A stretch of 64,000 nucleotides of DNA. It comes from Pleurodeles waltl (Eukaryota > Chordata > Amphibia > Caudata > Salamandridae). The translations under genes and the position numbers were made by a program. Positions 55,083 through 64,000 of the stretch are shown here, in pieces; positions within the stretch are counted from its first letter, which is position 1, and the number at the start of each line of letters is the position of its first letter. Under the pieces are notes generated by a model. It saw only the letters and a list, made by a program, of their open reading frames with translations. It searched no databases and was not told where the DNA came from. The stretch lies in the NCBI RefSeq assembly GCF_031143425.1, contig NC_090437.1, positions 851,060,088 to 851,124,087 of the forward strand, read 5' to 3'.

Positions 55083-56529
55083 TGGCGGCCACCGGGCTGG
55101 AGACTGTAGTGGCAGAGTACCTGGGGTTTGATAGCACCACTCTGGCTGTCGGCGGGCCTCAGACAGAGTCCATGTTGGTGAAAGGCACAGCGCACAGGTA
55201 CAGATGGGGCTGGGGCGTTCAGCTGCAGTAAAGACCCTTGCAAGTCTTGGGCCCTGGAGCACCTGGGGATGGATGCGCTCAGCTCATTGATGTTTCTGGG
55301 CAACTAAAAGGACTCGTTTGCCACTCGGGCTCCTGACAGCAAAGAAGCACTGATCCTAGGCGCTGGGCTCACCGAAGTGGCATCCTTGCTTGACCCTCAG
55401 GGAGTGGGAGCATGGGGATAATCAAGGCACGATGCAGGTAGGTTCATGAAGAGGCGTGGTGGCACCAGAACGATAATGCACACCACACTTGATCCCTGGG
55501 CCATCCCAGAGACGACGGGCATGCTCAGGCAGCTCGGAGCACTAAGTCTGGCCCCAGGCTGCAGTCTGTCACAAGAGGCCCTTGATGTTCCTGAGATTTC
55601 AAGTGAGAACAGAGGGCAAGCCAACAAGCCCTTGGAGTCACTCCTGGAGTAGAGGTTGAAGAGGCAGGTTCAGTTTTCCCTCACTGCAGAGACAGCAGGC
55701 AGCAGACCAACACAGCAGAGCATAGTGCAAAGTGGCAGTCCCTCCTGGCAGCACAGCAATCAGCGGGCAGCAGGTCAGAACAACAAAGCATAGCTCCTCT
55801 TGGTTGCAGAGTTTCATCAGGACTTATACCCAAAAAGGCCTTTGATGTGAGGAAGACTTCAAAGGAGTCCTCTGAAGTGCACAAGGGTCCCTTTCATTCT
55901 AGACCTGTCTGCCAGGCCAGGATATCTGTGGGGGGTAATCAGTCCTTTGTGTGGAGACAGGACACCAACTATTGATGGGTGTCAATACCCTCCCCCACCC
56001 CCAGGAAGACCCATCAGTATAAAGATGCTGGTGCGCGTCCTGTGTTTGTGACCGTCTGGAGGAAATTTGCAAAACGTAGCTGTCACCCAGCTCAGACATG
56101 TATTTAGAGACAGCAGAATGGTAAAGTAAGAAAATACCAACTTAAGTGGCATTTTCAGACTTACAATTTATAATCTGACTTCACTATTAGTTGTGGTTTT
56201 AAATTGTGAGTCCAGCGACAACAAACTACATATGTCTATCTAATTTCAATTGAATTAGTCTTAAAAAGGGGTTTTAAGGCAACTCCAATGTCAACCTACA
56301 GGAGAGATAAGCCATCCAGCAGTGGAAAACAAATTTAAGAGTTTTTTACAACCTGGACATGATAAACTAAAAAGTACATGCCCACCTTTTAAAATACACT
56401 GCATCCTGTCCTTGGAACTAACTAGGGCCAACCTTAGGGGTGACATATGTAATAAAAAGGGAGGTTTGGGCCTGACAAGGGTGTACCCCAGGTCGATGCA
56501 TAGGAAGGGAGCGTTCCCCCTCCCAAAAA
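55083..56529. repeat. LTR-like dispersed repeat
   Basis: No gene. Mixed GC-rich then AT-rich sequence with CAGCACAGCAATCAGCGGG, CCCTCCCCCACCCCCAGGAA and an AAGAGTTTTTTACAACCTGG tail. This is the look of long Gypsy LTRs of salamanders (recalled pattern, unverified). No ends or duplications identified. Confidence 0.4.
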
Positions 56530-57020
56530 ATATAATTGGTGTCTAGTGGGTGTTCTGCTCCCCAAGGGTTGTGGAGATTGGGGGTCAAGATCCATGCCGG
56601 GTGGGGGGAGAAAACAGTCTATAGCACCGAGGGATGGGGAAAAGCATAGGCCCATACCACCCCCACTCAAAACATTGCATGAATGCAGTCCCTGGTCTCT
56701 GGCAGCCTTTCTGACTGCTGGGAGGGGCATATTGGGGGTGAATACTGCTATCCACCCAAAGGGGCTGGCAGACTGTCTATTAGGCCCTGGGGTGGGGGGA
56801 TCACAGGCCCATGCCCAGTGGGGGTTGCTCCCCTCTAAACAAATATATGAATACAGTTTCTGATGTCTAGTGGGCTTTCTGCCCCCAAGGGTTTGATTGG
56901 GGTTGAATACCCCTGTCCACTTTCCAGGGTTCAAAAAGTCCATTGGACCCAGCCCTACAAAACAATACTGCATAAAATAGTCTCTGGTGTCTAATGGGCT
57001 TTCTGGGAATAATCACCCCT
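56530..57020. repeat. About four tandem units of 125-170 bp
   Basis: TGTCTAGTGGG(C/T)(T/G)TTCTGC...CCCAAGGG recurs at about 56,538, 56,693 (degenerate), 56,863 and 56,987. Related to the units at 1,720-2,560 and to single units near 60,380-60,620. Confidence 0.7.
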
Positions 57021-57480
57021 ATCTGCCCTCCAATGGGTGCAGAATAACTGCCTCTTTTTTGGAACAGCTTATATATATTGGTGTATGTATATATACCTAT
57101 ACTGTATGTGCAAAGTTCTTCCTGCCAATACTCTGATCTCATCCACCTATTCGAGGTTGGTGCAGAGAAGTGGGGTCAGAACCCACTATAAATAGCCAGC
57201 AGCACTGTGTCACCTTAAACGACAGACAGTATTTGCACTCCCAGGGATGAAGAAATCACCAAAGATTTTTTCGAAAGGCTGACGCGTTTCGACTTCCGTC
57301 TTTGTCAAAGCCTAGATACAATGTGCCCTAGGGTAACTTTAACTTGCATCTTTGCCAATTGCTAATTACCCCAAAAATTATGCCACTCATGACATCTTTA
57401 ATAGCATTACTGATAATATTAATGTAATATTTGCAGTAAAATGTTTGCCGAAAAAACTGTGCATGGCAGACGTGCGAGTT
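57021..57480. other. Non-coding spacer with CGAAACGCGTC motif
   Basis: No gene. The reverse complement of 57,270-57,312 reads GACAAAGACGGAAGTCGAAA then CGCGTCAGCC, a compact and unusually CpG-rich motif in AT-rich surroundings. Confidence 0.4.
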
Positions 57481-60400
57481 ATATTTACCTTAAAGCACAA
57501 GTTATAGTTACTTGAGATAATTCTTACTATAACAGGAGAATTTCTATGGTTTCGTACATTTAAAATGTGAGACTAGCTATAACGTCCCTGCAACCTTTTG
57601 CTTTTTTAAGTGAGTTCCTATGTTTTTATTTTATTTGATTTCCTAACTATAACGTGGCTGTAATCTTTGTTTTTTTTTCTGTGACTTTTTTATATAGGTG
57701 GCTTGGAGCTATCAGGAACCTCACAACCTAATACAATGAAAGGGGAACAAAGGCACACAGCTAATCTCTTCACAGGTACTTGAACAAGGCATGCTTTTCA
57801 CAAGGTGTTGGAGTCACATAACCTTCATAGCTCACTGTGCTATATTAGAAGGATAACAATTTATGGACTGCAAGTAACAAAAGGACCTTTGTGTTAAAAG
57901 CAGTAACCCACTCACCTATTTACATAAAATAAAAATTTCTCATCTGCAGTTTACATAATGTGTTTTGCAAGCGACATATTAACCCTCTATGAAACTTTGA
58001 TTCAAAATTGGGAGTAGACAAAACACAGATCTCTCCAGCAAATACATTAACCTCCAGAGTTATCTTGCCATTATTATTATTCCCTGAGATTTAGTTGGTA
58101 CCTAGATATCTCTGCAGCAGGCACCTTAATGCCATAAGCCTTTTTAAAATACAGACTTTGCAACCAAATAAGCAGAACAGATTTACTGCCTTGTTTCTCC
58201 CTTTTGGCAATTTCTTTGTGGCAGGGTTTTAAAAACATAAATTTAAAAGTTAAGGTGAAGATTTCGAATCTGGGTTGTGTTACTATTTTACGTGCAACCC
58301 AACGCAAAATCTCATTAGCTAAATATTGTAATGCGCTTAAATGTACTAATGTAGACATGCTAAATATGTGTGAGTTTTTAAGATCTGATGTCACCTCTTG
58401 TGATGTCAGTTCCTGAGAAGTCGTAGGTTGTGATGCCACTCCCTATGATTCCAGATGCAATGTCACATGCCGTGGTGTCCTCACCATGATGTCACTTGTA
58501 TCCTGCCTAACTTGGTTAGCCCCCCTACTACTTTTTTTTAGGACTTGGGCCCTGGCCACGAGTTATAGTTTCTTAACATAAGTATAACTATAACTGCTGA
58601 ATTTCTTTGGTTTTGGATGGGTAAAACACAAACCTAACTAAAGTGGCCCTGTAACGTTTGTTTTTCCAGTGAATTTGTATGTTTTTTTTTTCACGTAAAG
58701 TAATATATAATTACTGTACGTTACTACAACTGTCGCCGTGCACAGCCTTTGACCATACGTTGCAGTTCTTGGTCCCCTGGCCTGGCTGCAACGCCCCCCA
58801 CCCCGCATGCACCCAACCCCACACCGGGCACAGCTATTAACCATAACTATAACTGCTGAATTTCTATGGTTTAGTACTAGTAAGTTCAGTACCTAACTAA
58901 AACAACCCTGCATGCACCCAAATCCAGAGGAAGTTTAGATGCAGTGGATTTTTTTTTAAATATATTTTTCGCTGGATTCACGGATCCACCATGTGGATCT
59001 ACGGATCGGACAAAAAAAATGGGCAATTTTTTGTTTTCCCATTATGTGTCCTTTGGGGTCATGATACCCGTATCTTGACCCTTTATGTGTTTTTGCACTC
59101 TTTTCCCACCCCACAGCCAAGGTGACAAACAAAATGGCGGCTGCAACTTTTCTGTCAGGTTGCTGCTAGCCAATCAGGGCCTTGCTTTGTCTCTGGATCT
59201 GTGGATCTGAGTCCGAATCCACATCTGCGGAGGATCCACATCCCTATATATCTATAATTTTTAAACTCCAATATCTCAGACCCTACTGAACAGATTTACA
59301 TCAAATCACAAGAAGCATGCTTTCTGAACCAAGAGCTAGCCTTCTGCCAAATATGCATACATACATATTCAATGAAAAAACAAGGGTTACAGACATTATA
59401 GTTTGGAATTAGCTTTTTAAAAACCTTAGAAATTCACACAAAAAAGCAAAGGTTACAGGGATGTTATAGTTAGGCTCAGATTTCACATGCACAAAACCAT
59501 AGAAATTCAGTTGTTATAGTTAGAGGTGTTTCAAGTAACTATAACTTGTGCCCTAAAGTAACTACAACTTGCACACTTTTCTCATCAATAATTTTATTGC
59601 AAATGTTGCTGTGATAATATCAATGATGCCATAGAAGATAAATTAAATAAAACACAATAATTCACTTAAAAAAACAAAGGTTACAGGGATGTACAGACCA
59701 TAAAGATTGGCACCAACATCGGACCTACTGGCTTTACCTGTTCTTGTTTATTTTCATATTTCTCATAATCTTGTTGAAACTGGCTTCACTGAATTTCCTT
59801 TATGAATATGTTTGGAAATACTAGCATGCATCAAAACATTACACTGAATGATGCTTCAAAGAAATGGAACCTAAAATTTCACAGCAATTTGGCAGAACTT
59901 TTTTTCCTAGTTCCATTTTTTGGGAACATTTTTATTTTAAAAGCAAAGTATTTTCACTATTGCTTTCACGTTTCTGCAGATATTTGCATCTAATCTGTGA
60001 GCATTCTAGGGGCATTACAGCATCATATTGTTAAACTTTGCATACGCGTACACATTTTTGTTTTACTCGAGCCACTGTCAGTATTGTAGTCCAAGCTTAC
60101 AACATGTGTTTAGAGCTCACCCTAATAATAAATGCTTTTCATTAACGAACCATAAATATAAGCTCCAACAGCATTAGCTTATGGATACACACAGTACCTC
60201 AACATCAGACAATTCCCTTCCCTGCTCCATAATGTTCTACTGTGAAATGGCAGCCAAAGGACTTGTGCTACAGGGGGTTGGGCCTGCTTGACAAAATAAA
60301 CATGAAAACATTTTTGTCCTGGACCACAAACAATATGTTGTGGACGTCGGGCTGTTGGGATTCCACACCCTTATATATAATTTCCCTGGTGTCTAGAGGA

Positions 60401-60790
60401 GGCAGATGAGGGATAATCACTTCCATCTCTCCACCCGGGTGAGGGGCAGAAATACTGTCTGCTTTTTTGGGGGGGTTGCAGGCATGGCCATGCCTTTTGT
60501 GGGCAGCCCCGTCCCTATATATTTGTTTTAGAAACAAATCCCTGGTGTCTAGTGGGTTTTCTGCCCTCCTACCCACAGAGGGGGCAGAGTGGGGCAGTCA
60601 CCCTCATCTGCCAAGGTGGGCAACAGCCCCCACACTTTTGTGTATGTGTGTATGTATGCATATATTCACTAGAAAAAACAAAGGTTACAGGGGTGTTATA
60701 GTTAGGTTCAGAGTTTACTTGCACAAAAACGTAGAAATTCAGCAGTTACAGTTAGGGTTCTTTCAAGTAACTATAAATTGCTCCCCAAAA
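57480..60790. repeat. Dispersed repeats in two opposite orientations
   Basis: The motif ACTATAACTGCTGAATTTCT(ATGGTTT) with CCTAACTA..ACG..CCTGTAA(C)CTTTG occurs forward at about 57,490-57,670, 58,560-58,700 and 58,845-58,920. It occurs reversed at about 59,390-59,570, 59,640-59,700 and 60,670-60,790 (AACCATAGAAATTCAG; CAAGTAACTATAA). Between lie a GATGTCAC-rich stretch (58,384-58,500), GGATC(C)AC-rich DNA (58,950-59,250) and AT-rich spacer. No supportable ORF. Confidence 0.65.
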
Positions 60791-60794
60791 GTAA

Positions 60795-61092
60795 CCTATG
60801 TTACCTATACCTACCTATATCCACACATGCCTCTATGTACACCTACCTCTACCTCTATCTACACCTAACCCTACCTCTACTTATAACTACCTCTAACTAA
60901 CTTTACTTAAACCTACCTTTATTAACACCTACAACTCTACCTACATATACACCTCCCTCTACACCCAACTGTACCCACCTTCACCTACTTCACCTTTACC
61001 TACACCTACCTCTACCTACACCTACTGTTACCTACGTGCTCCTCTACCTACATCTACCTTTATTTATACATAACTTTATCTATCTACACCTA
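60795..61092. repeat. CTACCT-rich degenerate simple repeat
   Basis: About 300 bp of (CTACCTA/CACCTAC)n, for example CACCTACCTCTACCTACACC. It abuts the Harbinger C terminus at 61,093. Confidence 0.92.
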
Positions 61093-61739
61093 GGCCCTCA
61101 ATATGGCAGTCTGTGGACCATCACAGTGGAGGTGGTGGTCGCACTGTCGCGGGCCCGGTGGTGAAGACCACCATATTACGAGTAGGGGGAAGGCAACTGC
61201 AGAACACAGCCAGTTTCCGTCTGAACCGCCAGTGTGGACGGACCACAGCAGCCGGCGGCAGGCATCTCCAAGCCGGTGGTCAGGAAGTTTCCCATGACCC
61301 TATTATGAGGCTGCACACCGCCAGGATTTCCAGGGTGGTCTCACCGCTACGAAAAGCATGGCGGAAACTAACAACGTGAAAGGGAAGACTCACCTTCAGA
61401 AATACAGGCATGTCGACCGGCGCCATGGCACCCAAATTGCAAGTCTTCCCCAAAGCTCAGGCCATTGACCTCCAGGCCTAGCACACACTGGAGGGAAGGA
61501 CATTAGTTCAAACACACACACACACACACCATTGCACATTCACCATACATACACGTTGAACGAAAGCCACAATAAGGTTGTTACTACTGCCACCAATGGT
61601 GCAGTGGTGCAGAGATATTATAAAAGTTAAAATAGCAATAAAACTATGTACAAATGGGCCCAAGGGCCAGTCCCAAAGTTCTGCAGTGCCCCAAGCACAC
61701 AGGGCACAGTAGCATGCCCCAACTTGACTCCTGACTGCA

Positions 61740-63310
61740 ACGTGCTGGTCTCCACAGGGCAGGGGCTTCAGTAGGACATGCAGGCACCTCAGGAGTGAGT
61801 GGTGGGGAGGTTAGGGGGTGGTTTGGGCTTGGATAGCGGGTCTTTTGGACTGGGCTTGGAGGGGGGCTCATTTGGCTTACCCCTGGTTGGTGCTGGTTTA
61901 GCCAGGAGGGGGGTTTGGGCTTGGCTTTGGAAGTGGAGGGAGTGGGCTTGGCCTTGGGTTTGGGAGGGGCAACTTTGGACTTGGTGGAGGTGGAAGTCTT
62001 AGGCGGGGAGGGACATGGCGATGACCAGGGGAGGCCTGGGAGGTGGAAGGCAGGGGTCTGGGGAGCGTTGCAGGGCACTTGGAGGAACAGAGACTGGGAC
62101 AGTGGTGGGGAACAGGGAAAACTCAGTCAGGAAATGTTTCTTAGGGGCACAAGGTAGGTTGTGGGAAGGACGTTTGGGAGTGGAGGGAGAGGGTATGGTT
62201 GTGAGGTGTGTACGTGGAGATCCCTTGGGTGCAGGTGCATGGGTGGATACCATGTGTGTGCTGGGTGACTGTTGGGTGTGTGAGTGTGGGTGTTTAGGTG
62301 TACTGGGAGGAGGAGGGGGAGCAGATGCAGGGAGATGGCAGGGGGGATGTGTGAGTGAATGTTGGGGTGGTGTCTGCAGGTAGGGTGGATGTACTGCATG
62401 TGGGGGTATTGATAGCCATGGTATGTGCACATGTTGTATATGGGGTGCATGTATGGGGGTCTGATATTGTGGTGACGGTGGCAGTGAGGGCACATGTGGC
62501 AGGATCTGCGACTGATGAGGTGCTGACTGCAGTTGTGAGGGGTGTTGTGACTGTCAGGTGGGAGGTGGTGTGGGAGTCAGTGATGGGAGTGGATGTTGGC
62601 ATGTCTGCATCTGAATGTGGTTTGTGTTCATGGCTGTGGTGGCATTTCTGGTGCTTGTGTCTGTCCTTGCTTACTGTGTCTATCGATGTGGATGCATGTG
62701 GGTCAGTAAGTGTGCCTTGGATGTGTGAGGGGAGAGGGATGTTGTTTTGGGAACAGGTAGCTGGAGGGGGGACAGAAGAAGAAGGGACACTGGCTGCTGT
62801 GAAGGAGGAGGCCAGAGCCTGAAACGCCAGGCCAGACAGGGCACTGTGAATGCCTTCCAGTAATGCATTGGTCTGCTGCATCTGGGATGACAGTCCCTGG
62901 ATGGCATTCACAATGGTTGTCTGCCCCACAGAGATGGACCTCAGGAGGTCAATAGCCTCCTCATTTAGGGTAGCACGGCTGACGAGGGCGGGGGCAGAGG
63001 TGCCTGCAGCGAAGGAGACACCCACCCTCCTCGGTGAGTGGGCACGGGCAACTGGGTGAGAAGCTACAGGGAGGGCGGTGCTGGTAATGGGGGTGGCGGA
63101 CAAGGATGGTCCCAGATGAGTCCACCACCGCCAGAAAGCGTCCATCGGAGGAGGAATACAAAGATTTTTTCTCGATCCTGTCTCCCCCATGGCACTCCCC
63201 TAACGCTCCATCCCACTGGTCCCCTCGGCCCCCCTGGTATCAGCCTTCTGGTCTCGTGGGCTGCAGCATCCCCACTCGCCGGTGCCCCTTCTCCTTTGCC
63301 AGATTATGTT
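61740..63310 (-). pseudogene. Harbinger C Myb1, exon 3
   Basis: Only the last exon is inside the window. The long minus frame at 62,294-63,190 contains EEAIDLLRSISVGQTTIVNA and QMQQTNALLEGIHSALSGLA as in A and B, then a Ser/Thr/Pro-rich region with the His-rich stretch DRHKHQKCHHSHEHKPHSD near 62,640. Lys/Pro-rich continuation at 61,640-62,070 (KSKVAPPKPKAKPTPSTSKA). The exon-3 acceptor, TTAG in copy A, reads TTAA here near 63,311, so splicing is probably lost. Length of open frame suggests C decayed later in this region than A or B. Confidence 0.68.
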
Positions 63311-63582
63311 AATGCACACAAAGAGGAGGACATGGGACAGAGAGAGCCAGGGTGCATTCGGTCAATGCCAGCACAACAGTCACACAGAGTAACTATCTCA
63401 TCGTCGGATGCCAAGCTATGACACTCCATGCCCTCACCAACACATGCTACAACAATGGAACACCATGGGGGTCACCACAGCAATGCACGTGTACACTGCT
63501 GAAGCTGATCCAGATGCAGTTGTGTAGATGATGAGAGGTATACCCACCACACCTTCCCAGGACCTGCCCTCTTCATAAGGCC

Positions 63583-63628
<46 letters not shown>

Positions 63629-64000
63629 TATTCCTGGGCTACAGAACCAACAGAATCCAGCATGGCTAGTTGGCATGCCTACAAGGCCATAGTCAAATTG
63701 CACTGTGACATCTTGGCCCACCTTGCCTCATTACACATACAGTGCCTGGCAGCAGTTTGAGGACCCATCATTCACCCCTGGCATAGTTGTTTGCATCAAC
63801 TGACTACATGGCCTGACACCACAGATGTTGTGATCCAGTTGACTTGTGCTGCCTAGCACATCTTGGGAGTAGCTGACAACACAGATACCACATAGGGACT
63901 GACTGCCCCTCCATTCACTGACTGCATGGCCAAGCATCTATGATGCCAGTCCTGCCCAGATGTCTAATACCCATAGTGGACATAAATCCACCTTATACCC
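63311..64000. other. Harbinger C intron / right-side sequence
   Basis: No exon recognised; presumed intron between Myb1 exons 2 and 3, which is longer here than in A or B or disrupted. Contains the GA microsatellite. Confidence 0.4.
63585..63625. repeat. (AG)n microsatellite
   Basis: Uninterrupted AG dinucleotide run of about 41 bases. Confidence 0.97.

Larger units (their letters stand above)
61093..64000. mobile_element. Harbinger copy C, partial (runs off window)
   Basis: Left terminus GGCCCTCAATATGGCAGTCT with preceding TA; subterminal sequence then parallels copy B (GCATGGCGGAAACTAACAAC and ACTCACCTTCAG like 43,975-44,010). Contains the Myb1 3' half on minus in the same relative place and orientation as in B. 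It lacks the 55-bp array. A (CA)n run is at 61,513-61,531. Confidence 0.82.

Overview
The window reads as intergenic DNA from a very large, transposon-packed vertebrate genome. No host protein-coding gene, rRNA or tRNA could be supported in 64 kb. The mix of elements (Ngaro tyrosine-recombinase retrotransposon with an SGNH hydrolase, 8-kb Harbinger DNA transposons, piggyBac, L1, a foamy-virus-like endogenous retrovirus and a 2.7-kb solo LTR) fits a salamander, probably a newt. That species guess is inference from general knowledge of salamander genomes, not a database match.

Layout. 1-760: unclassified DNA with a strong foldback. About 760-17,790: one degenerate Ngaro element (plus strand; gag, RT/RNase H, tyrosine recombinase, SGNH hydrolase) split by two insertions. 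The first is a solo LTR (1,166-9,333, TSD ATGC) that itself carries a 7.1-kb piggyBac (1,294-8,386, TTAA). The second is a 2,675-bp solo LTR (14,551-17,225, TSD CATGA). 17,791-19,329: non-coding, promoter-like. 19,341-33,324: near full-length L1 on the minus strand, 11-bp TSD, interrupted by Harbinger copy A (20,418-28,434). 33,336-34,572: non-coding. 34,573 to about 53,000: spuma-like ERV (5' LTR, Lys-type PBS, gag, pol, env), with env cut by Harbinger copy B (43,709-51,614). 53,326-54,318: a second piggyBac end, inverted. 54,319-61,092: Harbinger-like fragment, LTR-like DNA, tandem repeats and a simple CTACCT-rich tract. 61,093-64,000: Harbinger copy C, running off the window.

The most interesting system is the Harbinger family. 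Copies A and B share one architecture of about 8 kb: two different Myb/SANT-type genes plus one HARBI1-type DDE transposase. Myb1 and the transposase are divergent, about 0.45 kb apart, and the transposase and Myb2 converge. Most described PIF/Harbinger elements carry one Myb-like gene and one transposase. Copy A has lost the middle of its transposase; copy B keeps all three catalytic residues and looks one nucleotide from open.

Nesting is read from target-site duplications. In four cases removing the insert plus one duplication restores the host element's reading frame. Order of events: Ngaro before solo LTR before piggyBac; L1 before Harbinger A; ERV before Harbinger B. All proteins here are broken to some degree.
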